Below, piece after piece: positions 30,363 to 40,633 of a stretch of DNA of 64,000 bases. The notes under the pieces are model-generated. The model searched no databases and had not been told where the DNA came from. It saw nothing but the letters and a program-made list of their open reading frames with translations. The stretch's first letter is position 1; each line of letters starts with the position of its first letter. The stretch comes from Stutzerimonas kirkiae (GTDB lineage Bacteria > Pseudomonadota > Gammaproteobacteria > Pseudomonadales > Pseudomonadaceae), in contig NZ_QJUO01000004.1 of assembly GCF_004327335.1 (NCBI RefSeq), forward strand, positions 62,001 through 126,000, read 5' to 3'. Both the position numbers and the translations under genes were made by a program.

Positions 30363-31180
30363 GAATTACCCGGATGCTCGAACAGAAGAGCCTGGAGTTT
30401 ACGGGTGACGCCGCCAACCGGCCAGATGCGCTGGCGCAATCGACGTACCGGCCAGATGCCATACAGGCTGTTGCACAGGAAGATTTCTTCGGCCCGCTGC
30501 AGCTCTTCGACGGAGATATCCCGCTGCTCGACCAGCATGCCGGCGGCGGCGGCACGCTCGATGATTTCCGCGCGCATCACCCCGGCAACGCCACAGCGCT
30601 GCAGCGACGGTGTCAGCAGGCGCCCATCGAGCACCAGGAACAGGTTGCTGAACACCCCTTCGATGACTCGCCCCGAGGTGTCGCACATCAAGCCCTCGGC
30701 AAAGGCGGCATCCTGCCATTCGCCACGCGCAAGCACCTGCTCCAGCCGGTTCAGGTGCTTGAGCCCCGCCAGCAGGGGCTGCTCGGCCAGGCGGGTGCGG
30801 CAGGGAAACAGCTCGACACCCGCTTCGCCATGGACGGCGGGATAGGCGGGCAAAGGCGCCGACTGCAGGATGCGCCGCGCAATGCTGGGAGTGGGTGGCG
30901 CATAGCCGCGCAGGCCATCGCCACGGGTGACGATCAATTTAGCCACGCCGCGCTCGAATTGCGCGCAATAGGCCAGCACTTCGCTACGCAGCAGCGCATC
31001 ATCCAGGGGAATCCGCAGACGCCCGCAACCGTCCCGCAGGCGTGCCATATGCCGCTCGAACAGGCAGGGCCTGCCCCGTTCGACGCGCATCGTCTCGAAC
31101 AGCCCATCGCCGTAGGCCAGTGCCCGGTCGCTGATGGCCAACCGCTCATCGGGCTGGCCATCGACCCAGCTCACGATCAC
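30359..31180 (-). CDS. pabC: Aminodeoxychorismate lyase
   Basis: Converts 4-amino-4-deoxychorismate to p-aminobenzoate and pyruvate for folate. A 273-residue fold-type IV PLP enzyme with [19 protein letters not shown] and G-V-F-S-N-L-F motifs; the PLP lysine is in [10 protein letters not shown]. It starts with GTG at 31180, overlapping the fabF stop codon (GTGA). Confidence 0.94.
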
Positions 31181-32421
31181 TCGGCGAACCGGCGGAACAC
31201 CAGCGAACCGTTGGTCCCGCCAAAGCCGAAGGAGTTGGACAGTGCCACTTCGATCGGACGCGGCTTGGCCTGGTGCGGCACGAAGTCGAGATCACAGCCC
31301 TCGTCCGGTTCCTCCAGGTTGATGGTCGGCGGCGCCACCTGGTCACGAATCGCCAGGATACTGAAGATCGCCTCGACCGCTCCGGCGGCCCCCAACAGGT
31401 GACCGACCATGGACTTGGTGGAACTGACCGACAGCGCATAGGCATGTTCGCCGAACACACTGCGAATGGCCGCAGCCTCGGCCTTGTCCCCGGCTGGCGT
31501 GGACGTGCCATGGGCGTTGATATAGTCCACCAGCGCCGGGTCGAGGCGGGCGTCCTGCAATGCATTGCGGATACAGCGCGCGGCACCGGCGCCATCCTCG
31601 GGCGGCGAAGTCATGTGGTAGGCGTCGGCACTCATGCCGAAACCGATCAGTTCGGCATGAATGGTGGCGCCACGCGCCTTGGCATGTTCCAGCTCTTCCA
31701 GTACCAGCGCACCTGCGCCATCGGACAGCACGAAGCCATCGCGGCCCTTGTCCCACGGACGGCTGGCGGCCGCAGGGTCGTCATTGCGGGTCGACAGTGC
31801 CCGCGCCGCGGAAAAACCACCGATGCCCAGGCCACTGGCGGCCATTTCGGCACCGCCGGCGACCATCACGTCCGCCTCGCCATAGGCGATATTGCGCGCG
31901 GCCATGCCGATGCAGTGCGTACCTGTGGTACAGGCCGTGGAAATAGCGTAGTTCGGCCCCTGCAGTCCCAGGTGGATCGACAGGAAACCGGAAACCATGT
32001 TGATGATCGAACCCGGCACGAAGAATGGCGAGATGCGCCTGGGCCCCTGTTCGAACAGGGTCTTGCTGCTGCTTTCGATATTGGTCAGGCCACCGATGCC
32101 CGAGCCCATCACGACACCGATGCGCTCGCGGTTGGCATCGGTTATTTCCAGCCCGGAATCACGCACCGCCTGGAAACTGGCAGCCAGTCCGTACTGGATG
32201 AAAAGATCGAGTTTGCGCGCTTCCTTGGCCGGCAGGTACTGCTCGACCTCGAAGCCTTTGATCGCTCCGCCGAAACGGGTCGGGTATGCCGAAAGATCCA
32301 TGTGGTCGAGCGGGGCGATACCGCTGCGGCCGGCCAGAATGCCCTGCCAACTGCTCGGCACATCGTTACCCAGTGGCGATAACATGCCCATCCCGGTGAC
32401 CACGACGCGTCTACGCGACAC
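31177..32421 (-). CDS. fabF: 3-oxoacyl-ACP synthase II
   Basis: Elongating condensing enzyme of fatty-acid synthesis. The 414 residues carry the Cys-His-His triad: C164 in S-T-A-C-T-T-G, the first histidine in N-A-H-G-T-S-T and the second in [14 protein letters not shown]. The neighbouring acpP encodes its substrate carrier. Normal length. Confidence 0.97.
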   Translation of the reverse strand: MSRRRVVVTGMGMLSPLGNDVPSSWQGILAGRSGIAPLDHMDLSAYPTRFGGAIKGFEVEQYLPAKEARKLDLFIQYGLAASFQAVRDSGLEITDANRERIGVVMGSGIGGLTNIESSSKTLFEQGPRRISPFFVPGSIINMVSGFLSIHLGLQGPNYAISTACTTGTHCIGMAARNIAYGEADVMVAGGAEMAASGLGIGGFSAARALSTRNDDPAAASRPWDKGRDGFVLSDGAGALVLEELEHAKARGATIHAELIGFGMSADAYHMTSPPEDGAGAARCIRNALQDARLDPALVDYINAHGTSTPAGDKAEAAAIRSVFGEHAYALSVSSTKSMVGHLLGAAGAVEAIFSILAIRDQVAPPTINLEEPDEGCDLDFVPHQAKPRPIEVALSNSFGFGGTNGSLVFRRFAE

Positions 32422-32516
32422 AGCTTTCTCCTTACATCGTGAACCCGCACGGTACTGAAATCGGCGGTAGGAACGTCATGACCCTGGCACTACAAGGGCC
32501 ACGTTGCATCAAAGAT

Positions 32517-32552
32517 AAAGCCGCACTACCCAGCTAGAGGCAGTGCGGCTTT
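32517..32552 (-). terminator. Hairpin between acpP and fabF
   Basis: AAAGCCGCACT pairs with AGTGCGGCTTT across a 14-base loop, 25 bases after the acpP stop. It has a weak T-rich tail on the minus strand. It probably attenuates read-through, as expected if acpP is expressed much more than the genes downstream. Confidence 0.75.
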
Positions 32553-32576
32553 ACTGGTCCGAAGCTGGATTACAAC

Positions 32577-32813
32577 TTACTGCGCGTGCGCGTTGATGTA
32601 ATCGATGGCTTCCTGAACGGTGGTGATCTTCTCGGCTTGCTCGTCCGGGATTTCGGTCTCGAATTCCTCTTCCAGAGCCATCACCAGCTCAACGGTGTCA
32701 AGAGAGTCGGCACCCAGGTCTTCGACGAAGGAAGCGCTGTTGGTAACTTCGTCTTCTTTGACGCCAAGTTGCTCGGCAACGATTTTCTTGACGCGTTCTT
32801 CGATGGTGCTCAT
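32577..32813 (-). CDS. acpP: Acyl carrier protein
   Basis: 78-residue acidic carrier for fatty-acid synthesis. S37 in [10 protein letters not shown] is the phosphopantetheine site. Codon use is strongly biased and A/T-richer than the flanks, as for a highly expressed gene. A hairpin follows it. Confidence 0.98.
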   Translation of the reverse strand: MSTIEERVKKIVAEQLGVKEDEVTNSASFVEDLGADSLDTVELVMALEEEFETEIPDEQAEKITTVQEAIDYINAHAQ

Positions 32814-32998
32814 ACCTTGTTTTAACTCCTATGGAAAAATCCGGGCAGCTGGTCTGCGCGGTAGTGTATAGAAAGCGTTTTCCGCATTTCAAGCCGAAAG
32901 GGGCTTGATATGCGCCCGCCTCCAACCTTCTACCTATAAGCCAGCCACCGCTTATAACTGTTTAACAGTCACGATCCTGCGTCGATCGTCTCACCCAC

Positions 32999-33739
32999 TC
33001 ACATATACATGCCGCCATTCACCGGGACAGTGGCCCCGGTGACATAGGAGGCGGCATCGGATGCGAGAAATGAGACGACCTTGGCAATTTCTTCGGCCTG
33101 CCCGAGGCGTCCCAGCGGGATCTGCCCCAGCAGAGCGTCACGCTGAGCTTCGGGAAGCTCGCGCGTCATATCCGTATCGATGAATCCCGGCGCCACGGCG
33201 TTGACCGTGATGGCGCGCGAACCCACTTCACGCGCCAGGGCACGACTGAAACCTTCCAGCCCGGCCTTGGCTGCCGCGTAGTTTACCTGCCCGACGTTGC
33301 CCATGGCACCAACCACGGAGCCGATACTGATGATTCGCCCCCAGCGTGCCTTGGTCATGCCGCGCAGCACGGACTTGGTCAGACGATACAGGCTGTTGAG
33401 GTTGGTATCGATGACATCGTTCCATTCATCGTCCTTCATGCGCAGCATCAGGTTGTCACGGGTGATGCCGGCATTGTTGACGAGGATGGCGATCTGTCCG
33501 AAGCGCTGCTGGATCTGCTCCTGGACGGCATTGACCGATTCGTCGCTGCAGACATCCAGCACCAGCCCGGTGCCTTCGATACCGTTGCTCTTGAGTGTCT
33601 CACCAATGCGCTCGGCACCGGCGGCCGAAGTAGCGGTACCGATGACGGTGGCGCCCTGCCGGCCCAGCTCGAGTGCGATGGCCTGGCCGATACCACGGCT
33701 GGCGCCGGTGACCAGAGCGACTTTGCCTTGCAGACTCAT
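32999..33739 (-). CDS. fabG: 3-oxoacyl-ACP reductase
   Basis: NADPH-dependent reductase of the fatty-acid cycle. The 246-residue SDR protein has T-G-A-S-R-G-I-G-Q, N-N-A-G-I-T and the Ser-Tyr-Lys triad (I-S-I-G-S-V-V-G, N-Y-A-A-A-K). ATG at 33739 has TGAGGAGA upstream and gives family length. Confidence 0.97.
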   Translation of the reverse strand: MSLQGKVALVTGASRGIGQAIALELGRQGATVIGTATSAAGAERIGETLKSNGIEGTGLVLDVCSDESVNAVQEQIQQRFGQIAILVNNAGITRDNLMLRMKDDEWNDVIDTNLNSLYRLTKSVLRGMTKARWGRIISIGSVVGAMGNVGQVNYAAAKAGLEGFSRALAREVGSRAITVNAVAPGFIDTDMTRELPEAQRDALLGQIPLGRLGQAEEIAKVVSFLASDAASYVTGATVPVNGGMYM

Positions 33740-33767
33740 AGGGTTCTCCTCAGTAAAACCAGCGCAA

Positions 33768-34706
33768 TTAAACCAGCGCACCACGGGTGGCGGCGAAAGC
33801 TTCCGGGGTATCCAGATTGTAGGTGTCGACGCCCTTGACGCAACGCTTGTTCAGCCCGGACAACACCTTGCCCGGCCCGCACTCGACCAGCGCCGTGACG
33901 CCACGCGCCTGCAACTCGAGCATCGACTCGACCCAGCGTACCGGGCTGTAGAGCTGCGCCAGCAAGTCGCGCTTGAGCGTATCCAGCTCCTCGACCACCA
34001 CGGCACTGACGTTCTGCACCAGCGCGATCTGCGGTACCTGCCAGTCGATATCGGCGACGGCGACGGCGAAGCGCTCGGCGGCCGGGCGCATCAGTTCGCA
34101 ATGGGAGGGGACGCTGACCGGCAGCGCCATGGCGCGCTTGGCGCCACGCGCCTTGCAGGCCTCGATGGCCCGCTCGACCGCTGCCGCCGCGCCGGCGATC
34201 ACCACCTGCCCCGGCGCATTGAAATTCACCGCACTGACCACTTCGCCGCGTGCCGCTTCGTCGCAGGCGGCCAGCACATCGGCATCTTCCAACCCGAGGA
34301 TGGCGGCCATGCCACCCTGGCCGGCGGGAACCGCCTGCTGCATCAGTTGCCCGCGCAGCTCGACCAGCTTCACCGCATCGGCCAGCGTCAGGCTACCGGC
34401 CGCGACCAGCGCCGAGTACTCGCCCAGGCTATGTCCGGCGACGAAAGCCGGGCGCGCACCACCCTCGGCCAGCCACAGGCGCCACAATGCCAGGGAAGCC
34501 GTGAGAATAGCCGGCTGCGTACGGTCGGTACGGTTGAGTTCTTCGGCCGGCCCATCCTGAGTCAGCGCCCAGAGATCGTAGCCCAGAGCGGCGGAAGCCT
34601 CGGCGAAGGTATCTTTCACCACACTCTGCTGGGCACCCAGATCGGCCAGCATGCCGAGGGACTGCGAGCCCTGCCCGGGGAAGACGAAAGCGAGTGATGC
34701 GGACAT
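33768..34706 (-). CDS. fabD: Malonyl-CoA-ACP transacylase
   Basis: Loads malonate onto ACP. The 312 residues contain F-P-G-Q-G-S-Q, the nucleophile S93 in G-H-S-L-G-E-Y-S and the histidine in V-S-V-P-S-H-C. Stop codon is 28 bases before fabG. Confidence 0.96.
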   Translation of the reverse strand: MSASLAFVFPGQGSQSLGMLADLGAQQSVVKDTFAEASAALGYDLWALTQDGPAEELNRTDRTQPAILTASLALWRLWLAEGGARPAFVAGHSLGEYSALVAAGSLTLADAVKLVELRGQLMQQAVPAGQGGMAAILGLEDADVLAACDEAARGEVVSAVNFNAPGQVVIAGAAAAVERAIEACKARGAKRAMALPVSVPSHCELMRPAAERFAVAVADIDWQVPQIALVQNVSAVVVEELDTLKRDLLAQLYSPVRWVESMLELQARGVTALVECGPGKVLSGLNKRCVKGVDTYNLDTPEAFAATRGALV

Positions 34707-34803
34707 TGAAAGGTTCTCTTTATGGCTCTGTTCGTGGTTCTGTTGGTATTTGCATGCACGCCCAATCGGGCATCGCGAATATTCGATTGGATGGCCGGCG
34801 CCC

Positions 34804-35844
34804 CTATGCGGTCACATCCGGAGGCTGGCGCCCGGTCACCAGCAACTGCTCCAGGCGGTCGTGCAGGCGCTGCGGCAGGTTCTGCTCGACATCCCTCGCC
34901 GCGCGCAGAATAGCAGCCTTGAACCCTTCATGGCCGGCCGAGCCATGGCTCTTCACGACGATGCCCTGCAGCCCGAGAAAACTGGCGCCATTGTACTGTG
35001 CAGGCGCCAGGTCACCCTTGAGACGCCGCAACAGAGGCATGGCCAGCAACCCGAGGAAACGTGTGAAGTGGGAACGCCGGAACATCGCCTCGGCGCGCGC
35101 CGCGACCATCTCCACCAGGCCCTCGCTGGACTTGAGCAGGATATTGCCGACGAAACCGTCGCATACCGCGACATCCGCCTCGCCACGGAACAAGCCGTCG
35201 CCTTCGATAAAGCCCTGGTAGTGGATATCCACCGCCTGTTCGAGCAACAGCGCCGCCTGCTTGACCTGCTGGTTGCCCTTGATCGGCTCGGTACCCACAT
35301 TCAGCAGTGCGACTCTGGGCCGCACGATACCCAGGGTCTGCGCCGCGACCGAGCCCATCACCGCGAACTGGTAGAGATGCTCGGCAGCGCAATCGACGTT
35401 GGCGCCAAGATCCAGCAGCAGGCATGGGTCGCCACGGGTCGGGATGGCCGTCACCATGGCGGGTCGGTCCACGCCGGGCAGGGTCTTGAGGATATGCCGC
35501 GACAACGCCATCAGCGCCCCGGTATTGCCGGCACTGACACAAGCATGCGCCTCTCCGTCGCGCACCCGCTCGAGCGCCAGGCGCATGGACGAACGCGGCT
35601 TGCCGCGCAGCGCCTGGGTGGGCCGTTCGTCCATGGCGACGACTTCCTCGGCATCGACGATCGACAGGCGCGCGTGATCGACGCGGCCATAGCGTGCCAC
35701 GAGGTCTTCAAGCAGGGAACGTTGGCCAACCAGGGCCAGGCACAGCGAAGGGGATTCAGCCAGGCAATCGAGACTGGCCGGAACAATGCAACGGGGACCG
35801 AAGTCCCCGCCCATTGCGTCGATCGCGATAATCGGAGCGGACAA
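34804..35844 (-). CDS. plsX: Phosphate acyltransferase PlsX
   Basis: Makes acyl-phosphate from acyl-ACP, the donor for phosphatidic-acid synthesis. The 346 residues start with [13 protein letters not shown] and include S-A-G-N-T-G-A-L and G-F-V-G-N-I-L-L-K. The family-like start at 35844 is a TTG codon; an ATG start would cut into the conserved first motif. It starts two bases after the rpmF stop. Confidence 0.95.
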   Translation of the reverse strand: MSAPIIAIDAMGGDFGPRCIVPASLDCLAESPSLCLALVGQRSLLEDLVARYGRVDHARLSIVDAEEVVAMDERPTQALRGKPRSSMRLALERVRDGEAHACVSAGNTGALMALSRHILKTLPGVDRPAMVTAIPTRGDPCLLLDLGANVDCAAEHLYQFAVMGSVAAQTLGIVRPRVALLNVGTEPIKGNQQVKQAALLLEQAVDIHYQGFIEGDGLFRGEADVAVCDGFVGNILLKSSEGLVEMVAARAEAMFRRSHFTRFLGLLAMPLLRRLKGDLAPAQYNGASFLGLQGIVVKSHGSAGHEGFKAAILRAARDVEQNLPQRLHDRLEQLLVTGRQPPDVTA

Positions 35845-35846
35845 GA

Positions 35847-36029
35847 TTACTCGTCAGCGCCCTTGTCGATCACTTTGCGACCACGGTAGAAACCGTCCGG
35901 GGAAACGTGGTGGCGCAGGTGAACTTCGCCAGTGCTCTTTTCCACGGACAGGGCGTTCGCATCCAGGGCATCATGCGAACGACGCATGTCACGGGCGGAA
36001 CGGGATTTTTTGTTCTGCTGAACAGCCAT
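35847..36029 (-). CDS. rpmF: 50S ribosomal protein L32
   Basis: 60 residues, [20 protein letters not shown]..., a full-length L32 of the cysteine-free type (no C-x-x-C zinc ribbon). It lies between yceD and plsX, the conserved arrangement linking ribosome and lipid synthesis. ATG at 36029 has a GGAGTTG-type ribosome site upstream. Confidence 0.97.
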   Translation of the reverse strand: MAVQQNKKSRSARDMRRSHDALDANALSVEKSTGEVHLRHHVSPDGFYRGRKVIDKGADE

Positions 36030-36041
36030 CGGGATCAACTC

Positions 36042-36569
36042 CTAAACGTTTGGGTCACGCTTTAACTGCGCCAGTACGCTGAACGGGTTGGACCGCGTTA
36101 CCTCGTCCTCACTCGGCCCGGGCCCGTCAGGCCCAACCGGCGGCTGGCAAATTTCAGGGTCATGGAGTGGAACAATCGGCAGAGCGAGCAACAGCTCGTC
36201 CTCGGCCAGCGCCAGCAGATCCAGAGGATCTTCTCCCAGTTCCAGCACGTCGTAGCTCTTGGGCAAATGCTCGGTGCTCTTCCCTTCGCCAACGACTGCG
36301 TATTCGCATTCGCTGTGGACGGGCAAGGCAACCTGCTCAAGGCAGCGCTGGCAGATCATCCTGACCTCGACCTCGAGCCGACTGTGGATAACCACGGTAT
36401 TCTGCTCGTCACGCCCAAAGGTGAATCGGGCATGCACCACACCCTGATCCTCTTCGAGAGGCTCAGTCAGTCGGGCGAATCCGGACAGGGGCATTTCACC
36501 CTCAAGGGTGATGGCCCGGTCTGCCAGCTTGCGCGGATCGACGTGCGGGGGTATTGGTCCTTTAAACAT
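36042..36569 (-). CDS. yceD: YceD / DUF177 protein
   Basis: 175-residue DUF177 protein, thought to act in 23S rRNA accumulation and to be co-expressed with rpmF. It keeps the C-Q-R-C-L motif and the acidic D-P-L-D-L-L-A-L-A-E-D-E-L-L-L block. First gene of the rpmF-fab operon, 12 bases before rpmF. Confidence 0.93.
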   Translation of the reverse strand: MFKGPIPPHVDPRKLADRAITLEGEMPLSGFARLTEPLEEDQGVVHARFTFGRDEQNTVVIHSRLEVEVRMICQRCLEQVALPVHSECEYAVVGEGKSTEHLPKSYDVLELGEDPLDLLALAEDELLLALPIVPLHDPEICQPPVGPDGPGPSEDEVTRSNPFSVLAQLKRDPNV

Positions 36570-36626
36570 AAGCGCGGCATTCTAGGGATGCGCTCCCGGC
36601 CTGTCAAAGGAATTCCGGCAGCTCAA

Positions 36627-36654
36627 GCTTCAAGCTTCAAGCTTCAAGCTTCAA
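36627..36654. repeat. Four copies of the heptamer GCTTCAA
   Basis: Four exact GCTTCAA units, preceded by GCTCAA, lie upstream of yceD. CCTGTCAAAG at about 36600 resembles the end of the 33-bp core seen elsewhere. A short or decayed member of the heptamer family. Confidence 0.7.
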
Positions 36655-36813
36655 GAAAAAGCATGGCCAGACAGAGCGCCGGGGGAAACCTCGGCTTTGC
36701 TTGCAGCTAATAGAGCATCCCTATCGAAACAATGAAAACGCGAAATTTCCTTATATTCCACCAGGGCTCTAGCCTTTACCTCAAATGAGAAACGACTCCA
36801 TTCGAGGTGCGCC

Positions 36814-37038
36814 ATGCTCAAGACACTGACATTCACCATCATGCACTTCTGCATCGCCTTCGGCGTGGCTTATACGCTCACCGGCAGCATCGCGGTCAGC
36901 GGCCTGGTGGCAGCGGTCGAACCACTGTGCAACTCGGTGGGCTTCTACTTTCACGAGAAGGTATGGCAGCGCTTCGAGAAAAGCCGCGAATCAGCCCGTG
37001 AACGCCCCACACATGCCTGGCTGCATCACCACGCCTGA
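36814..37038 (+). CDS. DUF2061 small membrane protein
   Basis: A 74-residue protein with two hydrophobic segments: TLTFTIMHFCIAFGVAYTLT and GSIAVSGLVAAVEPLCNSVGF. This and the H-E-K-V-W-Q-R-F end fit the DUF2061 family of predicted inner-membrane proteins. Function unknown. It sits alone between the heptamer repeat and a palindromic repeat. Confidence 0.8.
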   Translation: MLKTLTFTIMHFCIAFGVAYTLTGSIAVSGLVAAVEPLCNSVGFYFHEKVWQRFEKSRESARERPTHAWLHHHA

Positions 37039-37084
37039 GACGAGGCAGGCCCGCTCGCGCAAAGCGCTTGCTACCCACCTCGAT

Positions 37085-37170
37085 AAAAGCGCTGGCGGCT
37101 GGAGCGGCGGACGAAAAACACTGGCCATCCGCCGTTTCTCGTCCAGCCTTCAGCTTTCCAGCGATCTTTT
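37085..37170. repeat. Palindromic repeat, family 2
   Basis: AAAAGCGCTGG at the left pairs with CCAGCG..CTTTT at the right, and inside are GGCTGG / CCAGCC and GGCGGA / TCCGCC. The right arm TCGTCCAGCC, then CAGCTTTCCAGCG, is nearly the same as in 49597-49620 and in the composite element at 1855-1880. Non-coding, just upstream of yceF. Confidence 0.65.
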
Positions 37171-37240
37171 CGGCCCCCGTCGCACATAGCACACCGTGCA
37201 TACCGGCTACACTACGCCGCCACGCGACAGGAACCCCGCC

Positions 37241-37831
37241 ATGCGCAGCATTCTATTAGCTTCCAGCTCCCCCTACCGCCACGCGCTGCTACAACGACTT
37301 CGCCTGCCTTTCGCAAGCGCCTCACCCGATATAGATGAAAGCCCCCTGCCGGGGGAGAACGCCCGCGACCTCGTCATGCGCCTCGCCGGCGAGAAGGCCC
37401 GGGCGCTTGCCAAGCGTTACCCCGACCACCTGATCATAGGTTCGGACCAAGTCGCGCTACTCGGCGAACAGGTACTGGGCAAGCCGCATGACTTCGAGCG
37501 CGCCCGGGAGCAACTCCGGGCCGCCAGCGCCAGCAGCGTCAGCTTCCTGACCGGGCTGGCCCTGCTCGACAGCGCCAGCGGCAGGCTGCAAGTGGACTGC
37601 ATCCCCTTCACCGTGCACTTCCGCGAGCTGGACGATGCACTCATCGAGCGTTACCTGCGGGCCGAACGACCTTATGACTGCGCCGGCAGCTTCAAGTCCG
37701 AAGGACTGGGGATCGTCCTGTTGCGCAAGACCGAAGGCGAAGACGCCACCAGCCTGGTCGGCCTGCCGCTGATCAGGCTGGTGGATATGCTGTTGCAGGA
37801 AGCCGTCCAGCTACCCCGAATATCAACGTAA
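37241..37831 (+). CDS. yceF: Maf-family nucleotide pyrophosphatase (YceF type)
   Basis: 196-residue Maf/Ham1-fold enzyme that hydrolyses modified nucleotides, m7GTP in the YceF branch. The signature L-A-S-S-S-P-Y-R near the start, the E-S-P region and S-D-Q-V-A are present. ACAGGAA supports ATG 37241. Its last nine bases overlap the end of sppA, which runs the other way. Confidence 0.93.
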   Translation: MRSILLASSSPYRHALLQRLRLPFASASPDIDESPLPGENARDLVMRLAGEKARALAKRYPDHLIIGSDQVALLGEQVLGKPHDFERAREQLRAASASSVSFLTGLALLDSASGRLQVDCIPFTVHFRELDDALIERYLRAERPYDCAGSFKSEGLGIVLLRKTEGEDATSLVGLPLIRLVDMLLQEAVQLPRIST

Positions 37832-38824
37832 CTGCGGCCCCGGCAATCCCGCCCAGATGGACAGGCGTTCGGCGATGCTCGCACCCAGGCGTTTGGTGAA
37901 GCGATCGAAAGGCGTTTCCTTGACGGTGAAATCGACCAGGTTCTCCTCACCGACGATCTCGCGCGCCACATAGGAGGTACTGCCAAGACCGTCGATCAAG
38001 CCCAGCTCCAGCGCCTGCTCACCCGACCAGACCAGGCCGGAAAACAGCTCGGGATGCGCCTCGACCTGCAGGCGCTCGCCACGCCCGGCCTTGACGCTAT
38101 CGATGAACTGGCGATGAGTGGTCGACAGCACCCCCTGCCAGAATTCGGTTTCATCCGCCTTCTGTGGCTGGAAGGGATCGAGGAAGGCCTTGTGCTCACC
38201 GGAGGTATAGACGCGCCGCTCGACCCCGAGCGTCTTCATCGCCTCGACGAAACCGAAGGAGGCCGCCGTCACGCCGATGGAACCCACCAGGCTGGATTTG
38301 TCGGCATAGATCTCGTCAGCGGCACTGGCTATATAGTAGGCGCCGGATGCCCCGAGGTCGGTGATGACCGCATACAGTTTCGTCTGCGGGTACTTGGCAC
38401 GTAGCCGGAGAATCTCGTCATACACATAGCCAGACTGCACCGGGCTGCCACCCGGACTGTTGATGCGCAGCAGCACCGCCCGGCTCGCCCCGTCCGCGAA
38501 GGCCGCACGCAAGGCACCGACCAGATTGTCGGCGCTGGCGGATTCCTCGTCGGCGATCATGCCACGCACATTGATCACCGCCGTATGACCGGTGGCGTCC
38601 GACTTGCTCGAACCGATCGGCAGGGACGGGGAAAAGATCAGCAACGCGATGAACAGGTAGCCGAACGTCAGCAACTTGAAAAAGATTCCCCAGCGGCGAG
38701 CCCGCCGTTGCTCCTGCACGCTGGCCAGCAGGGTCTTTTCCAGCAGCTTCCAGCTCTTTTGCTCCTGCCCGGCGCCATCGCCCAGCACCTTCGATTCAGA
38801 AGGTTCTTTCCACTCATCCGACAC
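37823..38824 (-). CDS. sppA: Signal peptide peptidase SppA (S49)
   Basis: Inner-membrane serine protease that degrades cleaved signal peptides. The 333 residues have one N-terminal membrane helix (about 46-66). The catalytic serine is in L-G-A-S-G-A-Y-Y-I and the lysine in Y-A-D-K-S-S-L-V-G-S-I-G-V. This is the short, single-domain form. It starts with GTG at 38824 inside the end of the HAD gene (11-base overlap). Confidence 0.94.
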   Translation of the reverse strand: MSDEWKEPSESKVLGDGAGQEQKSWKLLEKTLLASVQEQRRARRWGIFFKLLTFGYLFIALLIFSPSLPIGSSKSDATGHTAVINVRGMIADEESASADNLVGALRAAFADGASRAVLLRINSPGGSPVQSGYVYDEILRLRAKYPQTKLYAVITDLGASGAYYIASAADEIYADKSSLVGSIGVTAASFGFVEAMKTLGVERRVYTSGEHKAFLDPFQPQKADETEFWQGVLSTTHRQFIDSVKAGRGERLQVEAHPELFSGLVWSGEQALELGLIDGLGSTSYVAREIVGEENLVDFTVKETPFDRFTKRLGASIAERLSIWAGLPGPQLR

Positions 38825-39500
38825 GTTCGTTCATCCCGTTCAAAGCCTTCGTTTGCAGCCATTCACCGAGCTGCGAGAAATGTTCGATGGCCAGCTTCGG
38901 CCTGTGCTGGCGCAGGATATCCAGCGGCTGGGCGCCATAGCCGACGGCCACCGCATCCACGCCGGCGTTTTGCGCCATCTGCAGATCGAAGACCGAATCC
39001 CCGACCATCAATGCCTGTGAAGGATGACAGTCGCAGATCGAAAGAATTTCATGAACCATGAGAGGGTCGGGCTTGCTCGCGGTTTCATCGGCAGCCCGGG
39101 TGACATCGAAGAAATCCTGCCAGCCCTGCCCCTCCAGCACCCGATCGAGGCCAAGGCGCCGCTTGCCGGTGGCGACCGCCAACCGATAGCCGTGCTCGCG
39201 GAAGGCCAGCAGCGACTCGCGCACACCGTCATACAGTGCGGAAGGCTGCTCTTCCAGGGCCAGGTAGTGCTGGCTGTAGCCCTTGCGGAAATGTTCGATG
39301 CGCAGCTCATCCCGCACGTGCGGGTAGAGCACGGTGATCGCCCGGGACAGCGACAGGCCGATGATGCCGCGTATCGCCGCGTCATCCAGCTCGGGCAGAT
39401 CGCAGCCCGCGGCGGCCACTTTCACCGACTCGACGATACGGCCGATGGAGTTGGCCAGGGTGCCGTCCCAGTCGAAGATCAACAGTTGGTAGTCACTCAC
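38814..39500 (-). CDS. HAD-superfamily phosphatase (Gph/YniC-like)
   Basis: 228-residue haloacid-dehalogenase hydrolase with motif [11 protein letters not shown], motif II A-T-G-K and motif III V-G-D-S-V-F-D. It resembles phosphoglycolate phosphatases, but the substrate is not clear. The start is GTG at 39500, overlapping the rluC stop by eight bases and preceded by GGAGAAG. rluC, this gene and sppA form a coupled operon as in P. aeruginosa. Confidence 0.9.
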   Translation of the reverse strand: MSDYQLLIFDWDGTLANSIGRIVESVKVAAAGCDLPELDDAAIRGIIGLSLSRAITVLYPHVRDELRIEHFRKGYSQHYLALEEQPSALYDGVRESLLAFREHGYRLAVATGKRRLGLDRVLEGQGWQDFFDVTRAADETASKPDPLMVHEILSICDCHPSQALMVGDSVFDLQMAQNAGVDAVAVGYGAQPLDILRQHRPKLAIEHFSQLGEWLQTKALNGMNERVG

Positions 39501-40446
39501 CCAGCTTCTCCAGAGTGTTCGCCCATTGCTCGTCCACCGGCGCCTCGAGCAGCAGTTCCCCACCATCGGGCAGCGGCACTTTCAGGGCATAGGCATGCAG
39601 GAACAGGCGCTTGCCGCCCAGTTCACGAATCTCGCGCGTGAACTCCTCGTCGCCGTACTTGCTGTCACCGGCGATCGCATGCCCGGCATGCCGGGCATGC
39701 ACACGGATCTGATGGGTGCGCCCGGTCACCGGGCGCGCCTCGACCAGGGTGGCGAAATCGCCGAAGCGGCGCAGCACACGGAACAGCGTCAGGGCGTCCT
39801 TGCCCTGCTCATCCACCTCGACCATGCGTTCGCCCGAGCGCAAGGTGTTCTTCTGCAGGGGCGCATTGACCTGTTTGCGCGCGCTCTCCCAACGGCCACG
39901 CACCAGCGCCATATAGCGCTTGTCGACCCCGTCGCCGCGCAAGGCCTCGTGCAGGTGGCGCAGCATGCTGCGCTTCTTCGCCACCATCAGCAGCCCCGAT
40001 GTATCGCGATCCAGCCGATGCACCAGCTCCAGCTCGCGCGCATCCGGACGCAACTGCCGCAGCGCCTCGATGACGCCGAAACTCAGCCCACTGCCACCGT
40101 GCACGGCGATGCCCGCCGGCTTGTTCAGCACGATCAGGCCCTTGTCCTCATGCACAATGGCGGCCTCCAGGCGCTCCAGCAAGGCCTGGGCCACCGGCAC
40201 CGGCTCGTCCGGCGCGCTCAGGCGCAACGGCGGCACACGTATCAGATCACCGGCCTGCAGCTTGTATTCGGGCTTGATACGGCCCTTGTTCACGCGCACC
40301 TCGCCCTTGCGCAGGATGCGATAGATCAGCGTCTTGGGAGCCCCCTTGAGCTGGGTGCGCAGGAAATTGTCGATTCGTTGGCCGGCGAACTCCGGCGCCA
40401 CTTCGAGCATTTGCACGCCTGAAGTCGGAGGGGTGGTAGTGGTCAT
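39493..40446 (-). CDS. rluC: 23S rRNA pseudouridine synthase RluC
   Basis: Makes pseudouridines 955, 2504 and 2580 of 23S rRNA. The 317 residues have an S4 domain (Q-R-I-D-N-F-L-R-T...I-R-K-G-E-V-R-V-N) and the catalytic [12 protein letters not shown] at 40446 is the likely start. The frame stays open upstream through a seven-base repeat array, which could add a repeated Q-L-A-A-C-S-L tail if an earlier start were used. Divergent from rne. Confidence 0.94.
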   Translation of the reverse strand: MTTTTPPTSGVQMLEVAPEFAGQRIDNFLRTQLKGAPKTLIYRILRKGEVRVNKGRIKPEYKLQAGDLIRVPPLRLSAPDEPVPVAQALLERLEAAIVHEDKGLIVLNKPAGIAVHGGSGLSFGVIEALRQLRPDARELELVHRLDRDTSGLLMVAKKRSMLRHLHEALRGDGVDKRYMALVRGRWESARKQVNAPLQKNTLRSGERMVEVDEQGKDALTLFRVLRRFGDFATLVEARPVTGRTHQIRVHARHAGHAIAGDSKYGDEEFTREIRELGGKRLFLHAYALKVPLPDGGELLLEAPVDEQWANTLEKLGE

Positions 40447-40462
40447 TGCGGAATGGTATGGC

Positions 40463-40525
40463 CTGCAAGCTGCAAGCTGCAAGCTGCAAGCTGCAAGCTG
40501 CAAGCTGCAAGCTGCAAGCTGCAAG
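40463..40525. repeat. Nine perfect copies of the heptamer CTGCAAG
   Basis: Nine exact CTGCAAG units, then a partial CTGCAG, between rluC (17 bases away) and the rne promoter. The array is followed by the 33-bp core. Confidence 0.95.
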
Positions 40526-40532
40526 CTGCAGT

Positions 40533-40595
40533 CAGTGTGGGAAGCGGGGCCACAACCCTGTCAAGCTCCTCTTGCCGCTTGTAGCTTGCCGCCTT
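40533..40595. repeat. Composite element copy: 33-bp core and right arm
   Basis: Core 40533-40565 reads CAGTGTG-N12-ACAACCCTGTCAAG. The right arm has heptamers CTTGCCG, CTTGTAG, CTTGCCG (40571-40591). It ends just upstream of the -35 box of the probable rne promoter, so it may affect rne or rluC expression. Confidence 0.78.
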
Positions 40596-40604
40596 CCCCT
40601 GGAT

Positions 40605-40633
40605 TTGAAGCCCCGCCACATTGCTGTTATAGT
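40605..40633 (+). promoter_or_regulatory. rne: Probable sigma70 promoter of rne
   Basis: TTGAAG (40605-40610), 17 bases, TATAGT (40628-40633), aimed at rne. Transcription would start near 40640, giving a leader of about 500 nt. Long leaders are known for rne in E. coli (361 nt), where they serve RNase E autoregulation. No other gene is seen in 40596-41142. Confidence 0.6.
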
